NCBI GenBank assembly: GCA_905221605.1
Contig: CAJNDS010002106.1
Span: forward strand, 479,501-543,500
Length of the DNA stretch: 64,000 nt
From: Symbiodinium natans
Taxonomy: Eukaryota; Sar; Dinophyceae; Suessiales; Symbiodiniaceae
Reading direction: 5' to 3'
Positions 12,281 to 23,515 of the stretch are shown here, one piece after another. The notes below the pieces were generated by a model. The model did not search any database. It saw only the letters and a program-made list of their open reading frames with translations, and was not told where the DNA came from. The translations under genes were made by a program, and so were the position numbers. The stretch's first letter is position 1; every line of letters starts with the position of its first letter.

Positions 12281-12428
12281 TATACTTGGAGGTTCATGGC
12301 ACTCATTCACCAATTAGAACTGTACTTATGACTGTGCTTATATCCATATTAGGGCACTCAAGGGGCTTATAAGCAGGTTTTTAGTACAGTTAGAATTGGT
12401 TAAAAAGTACCATGAACCTCCAAGTATA
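12281..12428 (+). mobile_element. MITE family E, longest copy
   Basis: TATACTTGGAGGTTCATGG ... CCATGAACCTCCAAGTATAG; arms also pair inside (CAATTAGAACTGTACTTA / AGTACAGTTAGAATTGG). On the plus strand it reads as an intron, CAG/GTTATA ... TATAG. Confidence 0.75.
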
Positions 12429-12547
12429 GAAGGTATGATGCAGGTTTTTTTTTGTGGCGCCCCCTCCGTAAGAGCACTGCAAGTGGACCCGCTGGATCTA
12501 CTTGGTAGCCCAGTAGCCATGTTATGATCAGGGCACCAAGGCTATAA

Positions 12548-12622
12548 CCATTGAAGAAATGCTCGATGCTGCCGCGGAACCATTCGCCACCCGTGGCTCC
12601 TTCAGTACGGGTCAGGGTCAAT
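12548..12622 (-). CDS. Coding-like exon, gene unknown
   Basis: Minus frame LTRTEGATGGEWFRGSIEHF ending before a GT donor (GTTATA). The segment next to it (12505-12540) carries a TAGCCCAGTAGCC motif also present in an inverted-repeat element at 5278-5351. Confidence 0.35.
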
Positions 12623-12993
12623 TCCTCTTCAACCCAGTATGACCATGTTTATGGTTAAGCGTGTAGGAAGATCTGTGTGGAGACACCAGTGGCGGGCTTT
12701 GCAGCCAACACATTGGCAAGAACAAAAACTATGAAGGGGCCGCATACATTGCCAGTTTTGGAAGCTGTAAGTGTGCGTAGGTAAGATTTTGCTGTGATTG
12801 CAGTTTCTGCAACTCCCTCATTAACTTTCCAAGTCTCATGAACTTTCCAAGTCACACAATGTTGTCTTGTTCGGCTACCCTTACACTTGCAAGGCTCCAA
12901 CAAAAAAAGTGACGCGGCAAGATTTGCATCCGTGAGGAAGGGGCAGGAGGAACACTGCTCTCCATGTCTGTCATTTACCTTTTGCTGATTTCG

Positions 12994-13121
12994 AAGGCCT
13001 TATACTTAACGGCTCTTAGTAGTGAATTGGGGAATCTAGGTGCCCTCAAGAAAAGACATGTAGGGGGAGATGAGGTACCGATTTTCCTCATTCCCAAAGT
13101 AGAACTAGCAAGTATAAGGCC
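12994..13121 (+). repeat. Inverted-repeat element, unnamed
   Basis: AAGGCCTTATACTTAACGG at left pairs with ACTAGCAAGTATAAGGCCT at right, 128 bp. No second copy noticed. Confidence 0.5.
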
Positions 13122-13727
13122 TCCCAAACCCGATTTGCTAAACCCTAAACCCTGAACCCTGAAACCTAAACCCTAAACCCTAAACCTTAAACCCTAAGCC
13201 CTGAAAACCCTAAGCCCTAAACCCTAAACCCCTACCCCCTAAACCCTTGAAGAAGTTGAAGTCTCAGGGCAGAGGCTCTGGAGGATCCACCTCCAGGCAA
13301 CTTTAACCCTGAAGCCCAGAGCCCTAGTATCCTGAAGCCCTAAACCCCGAACCCTTGTCAGGGTTCAGGGTTTAGGGTGTAGGGTTTTGGGTTTAGGGGT
13401 GCAGGGCTTAGGGTACAGGTTTTGGGCTTAGGCTTGTATACCGTTCGGGTTTAGGGAATCCGGATAAACGCGAGTTAGGGTTTAGGGTGTGTACCGTGAA
13501 AAGTTCTGCACCCTTCGGGTTTGGGGCTGTTATGTTGCAATCTGCCAAGCTGACACTCAGGACGCACTGCAGGGCAACACGCTGAACAAATCATAGCGCC
13601 TCCTTCGAAACCTAGCAGGACGAAAACATGTTTTTGGGCTTAGGGTTCATTAACCCTAAGCCCTAAGCCCTAAGCCCTAAGCCCTAAACCCTGAACCCTG
13701 AACCCTCAACCCTAAACCCTATTCTAC

Positions 13728-13802
13728 CTTCTGCCGAGGCGCCAGTGACCGCTCAAGCCACGCGGATGCCGGGGCGGTACGCTTCCGCCGACCACCAGCC
13801 AT
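13728..13802 (-). CDS. Probable first exon, basic N-terminus
   Basis: ATG at 13802-13800 opens 25 codons beginning MAGGRRKRTAPASAWLERSL and ending at a GT donor (GTAGAA). The island sits between a CCCTAAA tract and a TTTAGGG array, as real exons do here. It may be the start of the capping-enzyme gene downstream or of another minus-strand gene. Confidence 0.45.
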
Positions 13803-13837
13803 GGCGACACAGGCAGCACTATAACACAAAATGCTGG

Positions 13838-13960
13838 GGTTTAGGGTTTAGGGTTTAGGGTTTAGGGTTTAGGGTTTCGGGTTTAGGGTTTAGGGTTTAG
13901 GGTTTAGGGTTTAGGATAGTTTAGGGTTTAGGGTTCAGGGCTTAGGGTTTAGGGTTTAGG
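13838..13960. repeat. (TTTAGGG)n array with variants
   Basis: Heptamer tract immediately upstream (minus sense) of the probable first exon at 13728-13802. Confidence 0.9.
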
Positions 13961-14230
13961 GGGATGCCCAGTAGCCTAATTAGGTAGAACAAGGTGCCCT
14001 GTTTGTTTCACAGGCTTTAGGCGGCCTAGGGTTTAGGGTTTGGTCCTGTGAGAACCAAGTATGAGGCCCTTCATTCAGAGAACAAGGAACTGTGCACATT
14101 AAGGTAGGAGGCTGTAGCGCGGTGCACATTAAGGTCCTAAACCCTGAACCCTGAACCCTGAACCCTAAACCGTAAACCGTAAACCCTAAACCCTAAACCC
14201 TAAACCCTAAACCCTAAACCCTAAACCCGA

Positions 14231-14327
14231 GGCTGTAGGGTTGATGAAAGTGCGAGTGTTCCTTGCAGCTTTGGGGGTTCTCAAGGCCGTAGGAGTGTGG
14301 GCCGTTCAACAGGAACCGTCTATGGCG
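14231..14327 (-). CDS. Coding-like exon, gene unknown
   Basis: Minus frame RFLLNGPHSYGLENPQSCKE then HSHFHQPYSLG, GC3-rich, abutting the CCCTAAA array 14177-14228. The plus strand is also open here. Confidence 0.3.
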
Positions 14328-14999
14328 ACTGCAGCGCGTCTAGAAGGACCCCGAAGGCCTCGAAGTACATGCTTCAAACCCACAGAGAGAGAGAGAGAGA
14401 GAGAGAGAAAAAACAAAAAAAGAGAGAGATGGAGAGACCCACCTCACTATAGCAACGGCAACTATGCGGAGGGAACAGAGAACCTAAGGTATGCAACTCA
14501 TAATCCATTTGAGGCAAGGCCCTCATACCTCTACTTACAGCTAGCACAGGGGCCCCCTCGGTTGCCAACAAGGTCTTTCCTGAATCCGAACCCTCCTAAA
14601 CCATCCAAACCTAAACACCCTAAACCCTAAACCCCAAACCCCAAACCCTAAACCCTAAACCCCAAACCCTAAACCCCAAACCCTAACCCTAATCCCTAAA
14701 CCCAAAAAAAAACGACGGCCTTGCGGAGGTTGAGCCGCGCTCTTGGCCTCGCGTCCCGCACAGGGAGGTTTGATGGGGGAACATGGGCACCTTAAGCCCT
14801 ATTTTATGGTTGGGTTTGGGTTTAGGGTTTAGGGTTTAGGGTTTAGGGTTTGGGGTTTTGGGTTTGGGGTTTAGGGTTTGGGGTTTAGGGTTTAGGGTTT
14901 GGGGTTTGGGGTTTAGGGTTTAGGGCTTGGGGTTTAGGGTTTCGGGTTTGGGGTTTAGGGTTTCGGGGACTGTAGGGTCTATACCCTAAACCCTCAACC

Positions 15000-15196
15000 C
15001 CAGCCTCTGAAGAATTCTACTACGGGATAAAGGGCCCTCCAGCAAGGCACTCGAATAGATGGAACAAGCCACAGCTGTGCAGGTAAATGGACAGACGGAA
15101 CGGCGCATAGAAGGGGAGACAAACAGAGAAATCAGCATCCGACAAGCTCTTGCGCACGAGCACGACACCCAGTTCCCGATTTCCTTTTGTGGTCTC
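15000..15196 (-). CDS. Coding-like island, strand uncertain
   Basis: Minus frame is open for about 57 codons (KGNRELGVVLVRKSLSDADF, LPFYAPFRLSIYLHSCGLF). The plus strand also shows an exon-like frame (ASEEFYYGIKGPPARH) with acceptor CAACCCCAG and donor GTAAAT. I favour minus because the open stretch is continuous. Confidence 0.3.
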
Positions 15197-15201
15197 AAAC
15201 C

Positions 15202-15327
15202 CTAAACCCTAAACTAACCCTAAACCCTGAACCCTGAACCCTGAACCCTGAACCCTGAACCCTGAACCCTGAACCCTGAACCCTGAACCCTAAACCCTAA
15301 ACCCTAAACCCTAAACCCTAAACCCTA
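15202..15327. repeat. CCCTAAA array with a block of CCCTGAA
   Basis: About ten consecutive CCCTGAA units (15222-15291) are flanked by canonical units, showing local homogenisation of one variant. Confidence 0.92.
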
Positions 15328-15782
15328 CAGGAACGGAAGGGGGGCAGCTCAGCTCTCGGACGTTCAGGATGCAGAGTTTAGGGGGTTTGTCCGGAAGCAT
15401 GCTCAGGAAGGGCTCCTAAACCCTAAACCCTAAACCCTAAACACTAAACCCTAAACCCTAAACCCTAAAAGGCGAAGCTCCGCAGGCCTTCATTGCCCGA
15501 GTCAACCCCGAGCCGCTCCGCAGTACCGCTTGACCTTGATTCGGGTTTAGGGTTTAGGGTTTAGGGTTTGGGGTTTGGGGTTTGGGGTTTATGGTGTAGG
15601 GGTTTAGGGGTCCAGGGTTTTAGGGTCTTGGGGCTTAAGGGTTGAAGGGGGAATTTGAGGCGCTGTAAGATTGAATCCTTAGGGAGGAGGCTCTGGTTCA
15701 GGGGGTCTCAGGCCCAGCCAGGACTTGGGCGGTGTAAGGCCTAGACGTCCATGGGATGGAGCTGGCATCAAGGGAATCATAC

Positions 15783-15912
15783 TCGGAGCCCTGAGGATGT
15801 ACCCCTAAGGGGTTCCCTTAATGCACTCCTACTATGGCCCTTCTATTCCCTGAGAGGATCTTGAAAGAAACGGTCCCCAAACCCAAGGGTACAAGCTTAG
15901 GGGTCCAAGGGA
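15783..15912 (+). mobile_element. Repeat family H, copy 1
   Basis: Shares TACCCCTA-AG, CCCTTA, TATGGCCCT, CCTGAGAGGATCTT and GGTCCCCAAACCCAAGG with 20921-21041; ends in CTTAGGGGTCCAAG. Confidence 0.6.
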
Positions 15913-16028
15913 CCCTAAACCCTAAACCCTAAACCCTAAACCCTAAACCCTAAACCCTAAACCCTAAACCCTAAACCCTAAACCCTAAACCCTAAACCCT
16001 AAACCCTAAACCCTAAACCCTAAACCCT
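15912..16028. repeat. (CCCTAAA)n array, about 16 units
   Basis: Perfect heptamers directly after repeat family H copy 1. Confidence 0.95.
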
Positions 16029-16426
16029 GGCAAGGCTTCGGGGCTTCGGGGCCCGTGATCTCCGTCGGAGAAGACTTCCTGTAAGACCTGCCCTGAGCAG
16101 TCAAACTACCAACGACATCGAAAACACTACCCCCTAAACCCTAAACCCTAAAACCCTACACCCCTAAAACCCCAAAACCCCAAAACCCCCAAAAAAGCTT
16201 AAACCCCTACGCCCTGAGCCCTTTACACCCTGCACCCCTTTGTTGAATTCACCTTCCGCCCCCGCCTAGAACATCCCGGCCAAGTAGCCCGAAACCCTGA
16301 GCCCTAAACCCCAAACCCCAAACCCTAAACCCTAAACCCAAAAAAGCTCCGGCCAAGTAGCCCTAAACCCTAAACCCTAAACCCTAAACCCTAAACCCTA
16401 AACCCTAAACCCTAAACCCAGCAGAG

Positions 16427-16505
16427 CTCCGGCCAAGTAGCGGGAGCTGCTGAAAGCGACCACGCCCAAACCCCAAGCAATCACCAGGAGCTGCATGCCT
16501 TGGGG
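16427..16505 (-). CDS. Probable membrane-segment exon of a transporter-like gene
   Basis: Minus frame MQLLVIAWGLGVVAFSSSRY then LAGALLG has high GC3 and is one hydrophobic helix. Islands at 17066-17184 (QLAEAAVGTESIPWYCPLGF), 17600-17690 (GLVVLRFIMGILDVGPAP) and 18307-18372 (GYVFNWANLFTRSLWILTVP) lie upstream on the same strand. Together they suggest a multi-pass membrane protein, perhaps of the MFS type. The family is not secure. Confidence 0.4.
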
Positions 16506-17065
16506 AGGGTTTAGGGTTTAGGGTTAGGGTTTAGGGTTTAGGGTTTAGGGTTTAGGGTTTATAAGGCTTGGCGTTTAGGGTTTTGGGGATGTAGGGTTTC
16601 TAGGGGACGGGTGGTCGGTTGTCTATAATCTCTCAATTGAGTGAAGCCCCCCGCGCCCCGCCCCCGCCCCCCACCCCCCCCGCCTCAGCGACCTCTAATT
16701 TGCTTGATTCATGGGTTTAGAGACCTAAACCCCTGACCCCTTCTGGGCACTGGACTGACCCCAAACCCTATAGATCCTCAAGCCTCCCTCTCTTCCTCCC
16801 GTTTAGGGTCACGGGCTTAGGGTTTGGGGTTTTGGGTAACCTGAAACTCTACCGTCCCACCTCCCTTAAAGCCCTCAAGCTTACGGCCTACCCCCGCCCC
16901 CGCGCAACCTAGCGCTGCTGCACGAGTACATAGTCCAGGGTTGGGGTTACGAGTCTTAATCCCTTGACATAGGACGTCGATGCACTTGGTTCCCTCCCCG
17001 CAGCCTGCCAACCTCCTCTCCAGCCAAGCCAGCAACACCCAACACCCTAAACCCTAAACCCTAAA

Positions 17066-17184
17066 CCGCTGGCTTCAGGTTCCGGGTGCACAAGGCTTCC
17101 TCGTGCGAAGCCCAAGGGGCAGTACCAGGGAATCGACTCGGTACCCACCGCTGCCTCGGCCAGCTGCAGCTTCATCGGCTTGGG
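17066..17184 (-). CDS. Coding-like exon, likely same gene as 16427-16505
   Basis: Minus frame PMKLQLAEAAVGTESIPWYC then PLGFARGSLVHPEP, with GC3 well above background. Flanked by CCCTAAA below and a poly-G plus TTTAGGG tract above. Confidence 0.45.
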
Positions 17185-17599
17185 GGGGGGGGGGGGGGGT
17201 AGGGTTTAGGATTTAGGGTTTAGGGTTTTAGGGCAAAAACCCCAAACCCTACCCAGCGTAAGCTCTAATCTCAAACAGAAACATAACGGCTACTGTAAGT
17301 GTATAACACAAGATCAAAACCCTAGACCCTGCACTTCCCCCCCCCCCCCCCCTGTGAGCCCTAATTTGCAACCCTAGAATCCCCAGAAACCCTAGGAGGT
17401 CAGTATAAGCTTCCGTTTGCCACCCACCTAGCTTGAACTGATCGTGCACTTCGCCACTACGCAGGGAACCCACGTAACATTACGGAGCGGTGGGTTGAGG
17501 GGCTGGGGGGTCGTAAATCCTACGCCCTGGGTTTAGGGTTTAGGGTTTAACCCTAAACCGGAGGGGGGGGGGGGGGGGCAGAAGGGTGCCAGGCTTGCG

Positions 17600-17690
17600 G
17601 GTGAGGTGAGCTCTGATTTGCTGCAAGGCGCAGGACCAACATCGAGAATGCCCATGATGAACCTCAGCACAACAAGCCCCGGGAGGGGAA
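17600..17690 (-). CDS. Coding-like exon, hydrophobic, transporter-like
   Basis: Minus frame LPGLVVLRFIMGILDVGPAP resembles a membrane helix ending in a short loop, as in MFS carriers. Exon edges are not fixed. Confidence 0.35.
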
Positions 17691-18306
17691 ACTTTTTGGT
17701 TTAGGGTTTAGGGTTTAGAGTTTAGGGTTTAGGGTTTAGGATTAGACCTTATTTTTGGAGTGGCCATGGGGCTTAGGGTTCACCCTTGCCCCCGCCAAGC
17801 CACCTAAACCCCGACGGTACTTCATTAAAGTAAGGTGTATATGCGTTAGGGGAGGGTTTTAGGGTTTAGGGCTTAGGGCTGAAACCCCGGATTGCAGCCC
17901 TGAAAGCGGTATAGGGCCTACTTCACCGCCGCCCTGAAAGAGGAAAACGCCTCGCTGAAGTAGGGCTTCTGCGGGCAGCGCACTGCCCCCACCCTAAACC
18001 CTGAACCCTCTAACTCCCGAAATCCTCAACCCTAAGCTTGGCCCTAACCCCTAAAGCCGTTAAAGCCTCTACCCTCAATTCAATAGTTCACATGGCGGCT
18101 TCTGAATACCTCTTCTGGGATCCTTATCATAAGGGAATCGCACTATTTGTTGGGGTCGATAATGGGGTGTCCCTTATTTTCGCAACCCCGCACATGGCAA
18201 GAAGCATCCTGGACACCCCAATCTCTAAACCTTAAACCCGAAACCCTAAGCCCTCAACCCCAAACCCTGAACACTAAACCCCAAACCCGAAACCCTAAAC
18301 CAAGAA

Positions 18307-18372
18307 GCATGGGCACGGTGAGGATCCAGAGGCTCCGCGTGAAGAGGTTCGCCCAGTTAAAGACGTAGCCGA
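18307..18372 (-). CDS. Coding-like exon, hydrophobic
   Basis: Minus frame GEVGYVFNWANLFTRSLWIL then TVPMLLG, between CCCTAAA (18299) and TTTAGGG (18390). The donor would be the GTTTAG of the repeat itself. Confidence 0.42.
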
Positions 18373-19136
18373 CTTCGCCTTAAGGGGGACAGAGGGGGTT
18401 TAGGGTCTAGGGTTTGGGGTTTAGGATTTAGGGTTTGGGGTTTGGGGTTTAGGGTTTAGGGTTTGGGGGTTAGTGTTTGGGGTCTAGGGTGCTAGCCAGG
18501 GCTTTGCCCAGTTTGTTTAACAGCGAAAAGCCAAGTAGCGTAGGAAAAAAAGGCTGCCCTGTTTGGTTTAAAGGGGTGGGGTTAAGGATTGAGCATAAGG
18601 CTCAGAATTTGGTTGGGACTTAGAAGGCTAACTTTGCAGGGCTTAGGGTTTCAAGCGTGGAGGTTAGGGTTCAAAGTTGGGCTGTAGGATGCAGGCTTCA
18701 CGGGCTTTAGGAAACACTATAAGCCCTAAACCCTTCTTGCATTCTGTTGAAACCATTCTGACGCAGGAGCCCCTAGAAAAAAAGAAGCTTCAGTGTGCCG
18801 TCATGCTCATTCCTAACACCCTACAAAACACATAAGCTAAATCCTACCCTGGTTTAGGGTTCTTAGGGCTTCGGGACTCCACACCCTTGTGGATTTCTAT
18901 AAAACTACTGTCCAGGAATGGACAACAGAGACCCGCCCTCCCGCCCCCCCCCCTCCCCAGTCTCTTGAAAGGTGAGGATCCGAATCCCTTGGGGGTTTAG
19001 GGTTCAGGGGATGCGAAGCTCTAGAGGTCTTAGGATCTACGGGAGAAGGGTTAAGGGTTGAGGTTTAGGGTTTCGGGCTCTGGCAGATGTTCACGGCCCA
19101 GTTGCAACAGAAGGCTTCGAAGCTTAGGGTGTGTAG

Positions 19137-19234
19137 GGTTTAGGGTTTAGGGTTTAGGGTTTAGGGTTTAGGGTTTAGGGTTTAGGGTTTAGGGTTTAGG
19201 GTTTAGGGTTTAGGGTTTAGGGTTTAGGGTTTAG
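19137..19234. repeat. (TTTAGGG)n array, 14 units
   Basis: Perfect heptamers. Confidence 0.95.
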
Positions 19235-19916
19235 ACTTAAGGATCCGGCGCCCAACTTTGGGGGGGGGGGGGGGGGGGGAGGTGGTTGAGGGCTTGAGGG
19301 GGGTATTTGAGGGGTTCGAAATCGAGAGTTTGGCCTCTGTCTCTCCTGCATCCGACAGCTCAGGGCCTAAATCCTGAGCCCAACATCCTCAAAGTGAAAA
19401 CCCCATGTCCTAACCCAAAAACATACCCTTACGGGACAACACATATAGGTCGCCGGCCCCCACTGGGGTAGGTTTGGGGGGGCCCGAAAAAACAAAAAAT
19501 CTCAATGGCTTTAAATCAGGATTATATAGGGACTATATGGCGCAACAAAATCTAAGCAAATATGTTCAAACCTACCCTGGTCAGTTATCGTTCCAACGAG
19601 TACTCGAAACCCTACACCTCCAAAACCGCTCCCAAACCTCCCCAAAATTTAGGTCTTTTTTTTGTTTGTTTTATTTTTTTTTGGGGGGGGGTACAGTAGG
19701 GTTTAGGGTTTTTCGGGTTCAGGGTTTATGGTTCGGTAACCGCAGCGGGGGGGGGGGGGGGGCCGGGGGCCGGGGTCTAGGTAATCCTGCGCGAGCCAGG
19801 TTGCGACCATAGTGCTCCATGATGCACCTGTGGTTGTGAAACAAACCCTAAACCTTAAACCCTAAACCCTAAACCCTAAACCAAGTGATAAGAGCTCGAC
19901 ACTTCAGAGCTTCCTA

Positions 19917-19985
19917 CCTTGATGGCCAAATGAACCCTAAATTTGGGGGGCCATATACCCCATGCTACGAAAGTCCCCACAAAGG
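19917..19985 (+). mobile_element. Family B-related short element
   Basis: CTTGATGGCCAAATGAACCC to AAGTCCCCACAAAGG with the interior motif shared with 28387-28467. Confidence 0.45.
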
Positions 19986-20092
19986 TGTGTGGCCACTGTG
20001 TCCCCAGGGAAGGGTTGTGTGGTCAACAGCTTTCAGTGCCGGATGCGTTTGTAGCTTCAGGGCTTGATTTTTTGCAAGACTTGTATGAAGGG

Positions 20093-20193
20093 TTGGGATG
20101 CTCCCCCTAAAACGAGCCGTCCTTGATAGAAATTGTAACAGGGGGTACTATAATCCCTATTAAGGACTGTTAGTCTAAGGGAGAACATCCCAA
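20093..20193 (+). mobile_element. MITE family A
   Basis: TTGGGATGCTCCCCCT ... AAGGGAGAACATCCCAA with core TAAGGACTGTTAGTCTAAGG. Confidence 0.7.
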
Positions 20194-20920
20194 ATTCAGG
20201 GTCCTACGAGGATTCAGGGAAACGTCCTGAATCACACCGATCCGCTTTGGGACAGATCCCTCGACCACCCAAAGCCCTTCTGCGTCCCTAGTCGACCCTA
20301 AACCCTAAACCCTAAACCCGAATAGTGGGCTTCCTGTCGGTTTTCTGGGGGGCTTACTGGTCGCTGTAGGGTGCTATCGAGGCGCAAGGGAAGATGTGCT
20401 TTTTTGTCTCCCCCCTACATGGCATTGTTAAGGGCTAGAGAAGGTACCTAATTCCCTGATTGCCTACCAAGAGCCAGCAAGTGTAACATAGGGGGCCTTT
20501 TTTAGAAAGGGTGCTGTGGGTTCTTACAGGATATCTATATAGGGGCCATAAGGAATACCCGTAGTAAATATGCCGAACCTAAACCCTAAACCCTAAACCC
20601 TAAACCCTAAACCCTTATTGTGGCTTCTTTGCTCCCCAGGTGCCTCTCCACCACACCGCCAGTTGGAGGGGGAAGGAGGCGCAACGCCCACAAAGCCTCC
20701 ATCAAGCCCACGCAACTCGTGGTTTTTTATAAGCTCTATTGGCCTGTGGGATCCCTAAACCCTAAACCCTAAGCCCTAAACCCTAAACCCTAAACCCTAC
20801 TGGTGCATCTTCTCCGCATTCCTACAGGGCCACAAACCGGAACGTTTCGGGCTGCCTGGGTTGTCGCTTCTACTGGCTTCGGGCTCTTGGCGAATCAAGT
20901 GATTAAGATTCCTACCTCGA

Positions 20921-21041
20921 TCTAAGGTTGTACCCCTATAAGTCTCCCTTAACATGCGCTGAATATGGCCCTATCATTTTCTGAGGGATCTTTAACGAAG
21001 GGTCCCCAAAAACCCAAGGACACAACCTTAGGCTCCAAGAT
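20921..21041 (+). mobile_element. Repeat family H, copy 2
   Basis: Second copy in the same orientation (GTACCCCTATAAG, ATATGGCCCTATCA, GGGTCCCCAAAAACCCAAGG). Confidence 0.6.
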
Positions 21042-21377
21042 GCTGCCCCCATGAATCGTGGGCCTCTCCGCCCTGCAGCCTAAGCCCTGCACAGGTAGGT
21101 TGAGGTTGACATAAAGGCTTCAGGGGCTTTTAGGGCTTTTCGGGCTCAGAGGGTTATTCGGGCGTAGTTTCTCAGAGTTTTAGGGTTTTAGGGGTTTAGC
21201 CGGGGTGGTGCACGATCCTTGGCTGCAGACCCACGTGAAGGTCTCGCAAGTCATGCCGGTTTAGGGTTTAGGGTTCAGGGTTTAGGGTTTAGGGTTTAGG
21301 GTTTAGGGTTTAGGGCACCTTCCGCCAGATCGGAGCGTGCTTGTCTGACAACTCGCTCAAAACCTTGGCTGTGCTGG

Positions 21378-21380
21378 GTG

Positions 21381-21411
<31 letters not shown>

Positions 21412-21512
21412 GTATGTATTTGTGTGTATATATATATATATGTGTGTGTGTATATTTGTATATAAATATATATAAATATATATATAAATATATATATGTA
21501 AATGGATAGATA
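21378..21512. repeat. TA/TG/TAAA microsatellite
   Basis: Alternating TA, TGTA and TAAATA tracts; open frames through it are compositional artefacts. Confidence 0.9.
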
Positions 21513-21747
21513 GATAGGCTTTGGGCTTTGGCCACGCGTCGTCTGCGTGCCGTGCAAGAAACAAGCTCACTAGTCATGCATACCTGAGAACAACACATGA
21601 AACCTAAACACTAAGCCGGAAACCCTAACCCTAAACCCCGACGTTACTGCGCCAATCCTTCGAGGGCGTAGCTTGTCCCCGAGGCCCCAATGAAAAAGCA
21701 AAACACCCTGAGCCCTAAACCCTCAACTGGAACACCAAGCGATTCCA

Positions 21748-21882
21748 GACCCAGGTGTAGCCTAGGAATTAAAAGGGTACCCTAAACCCGAAACCCTAAG
21801 CCCTCAACCCCGAACCCTTCTTGGTTCAAAGGGGAACCTAGACCCTAACGACAAAAGGAATCAGGGCCTACTCTGGGTCCTT
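21748..21882 (+). mobile_element. MITE family C with telomere-like interior
   Basis: GACCCAGGTGTAGCCTAGGA ... GGGCCTACTCTGGGTCCTTG; the middle is replaced by degenerate CCCTAAA units. Confidence 0.6.
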
Positions 21883-22097
21883 GTTATTTTAAACGGTCTG
21901 AGTTTTAGAGACATTTGGTTGTAGTCATAACGCCCGCAATAACAAGAATGTTGCTGTATGGGGGTTGCGGAACATAGGGGTACCCTTTTGGGGGCCCTGA
22001 GGGGATTCTGTTCTATTTGGGGGTTACACCGATGTTGGGAAATACCCATATCCGGCTGCGGTTCGTTCGGTCCCGAGATCCTTTTGCCCCCCTAAGC

Positions 22098-22169
22098 TTG
22101 GGATGTTGCCCCCGTTAATTGTACCAACAGTCCTGAATGAGGATTCTAAAATTAGGGGGAGCATCCCAA
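22098..22169 (+). mobile_element. MITE family A, internally deleted
   Basis: TTGGGATGTTGCCCCCG ... AGGGGGAGCATCCCAA, 72 bp. Confidence 0.65.
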
Positions 22170-22349
22170 CCCCCCTAAACCCTAAACCCTAAACCCTAAA
22201 CCCTAAACCCTAAACCCTAAACCCTAAACCCTAAACCCTACATTACTAAACCCTCAACCCAAGGCCTCCTTAAGCTCTGGCCTCAAAGCTCGAAGATTCA
22301 CTCTTGGCGGGCCCCAAGACCCTACGAGAAAGGTTCCGAGGATTTTTTT

Positions 22350-22499
22350 CTAGGAGCCTAGGAATAAACGGGTATCCTTTTTGGCTAACAAAGGGCTTAT
22401 GACAGAACCTAAACTGGAAACAAAGGGAATACCCTAAACCCTAAAACCTGAAACCCTAAACACTAAACCCTAACAATGAGGGTCTACTCATGGTCCTAG
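22350..22499 (+). mobile_element. MITE family C with telomere-like interior
   Basis: CTAGGAGCCTAGGAATAAAC ... GGGTCTACTCATGGTCCTAG with about six CCCTAAA-like units near the right arm. Confidence 0.6.
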
Positions 22500-22934
22500 T
22501 TTTTGCTGAGCCCTGAGGGCCACACGATGGCGGAGGCGACATCGCCTTGGCTTGCAGCCAGAGTTGGCATGCGGTTTAGGGTTGAGGGTTCTGATTCAGT
22601 GTTTAGGGTTTAGGATTTTGGGTCCATAGAGTGTGCGTGTGTGTGTGCATTCGGTGAATCATGCTTGCTTGCCACGTTGTCTGCCGTGGGTTTCGGATGC
22701 GATTAAGGCCGCGGGGCGCGCAACAGGTGCGGGGGTTTAGGCTTTGGGGTTTAGGGTTTAGGGTTTGGGGTTTGGGGTTCAGGGTTTAGACGTCTGGTGC
22801 TGTGGCTTTGGGGGGGGGGGGGGGGGTCTGGGGCTTTGCCGAACGCTGAAGCCCATACACCTGCAAAACCACCCCCAGGGCGCAGTGACTTCCGAAATCC
22901 AAACCCATCACCCCATCACCCCATCACCCCATCA

Positions 22935-23096
22935 CCCTATAACCCTAAAACCCTAAAACCCTAAAACCCTACCACCCTAAAACCCTAAAACCCTAAAACC
23001 CTAAAACCCTAAACCCTAAACCCTAAACCCTAAACCCTAAACCCTAAACCCTAAACCCTAAACCCTAAACCCTAAACCCTAAACCCTAAACCCTGG
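22935..23096. repeat. CCCTAAAA octamers grading into CCCTAAA
   Basis: About nine CCCTAAAA-type units precede about 14 heptamers; CATCACC pentad repeats (22909-22935) precede both. Confidence 0.92.
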
Positions 23097-23097
23097 C

Positions 23098-23152
23098 CGA
23101 AGTGCTGTCGTGCAGTGGCCAGATCCAGGGGCCCACGGGAGCCCGAAAGTCC
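23098..23152 (-). CDS. Coding-like exon, gene unknown
   Basis: Acceptor ATTATCCCAG leads into EAMQDFRAPVGPWIWPLHDS then TSAR before GGTTTAGGG. Flanks are CCCTAAA below and TTTAGGG above. Confidence 0.4.
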
Positions 23153-23404
23153 TGCATTGCCTCCTGGGATAATTTGTTTAGGGTTTAGGGTTTAGGGTTT
23201 AGGGCTAGGGTTTAGGGTTTAGGGATAGTTTACTTTGGGCTTCTGGATTTTAGGGTTCCTGGGTTTTAGGGTTTAGGGCTTTAGGGGTTAGGGTTTCTGG
23301 GTTTTAGGGTTTCCGGATTTCTGGGTTTTAGGGTTTGGGGGTCTGGGGTTGGGGTTTAGGGTTTTAGGGTTTAGGGGTTTCGGGGTGTAGGGTTGAGGGT
23401 TCAG

Positions 23405-23515
23405 TTGTCCAGTATCCTAGCGGAACTACTAAAGGTCAACCTATGGGACTATACAGGAAGTATGATATCCGCCCAAAAAAAATCTAGGATACCCACTCTA
23501 GTGCTAAGTTGGTCT
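23405..23515 (+). mobile_element. Repeat family I, copy 1
   Basis: GTTGTCCAGTATCCTAG ... AGGATACCCACTCTAG; matches 27554-27650 (TTGTCCAGCAACCTGGGG ... GGTTGCCTACTCTACAAC). Confidence 0.5.

Noticed and set aside
22909..22980. Short regular repeats that could suggest a CRISPR array
   Set aside because: CATCACC and CCCTAAAA units are simple tandem repeats without unique spacers, and the genome is eukaryotic.
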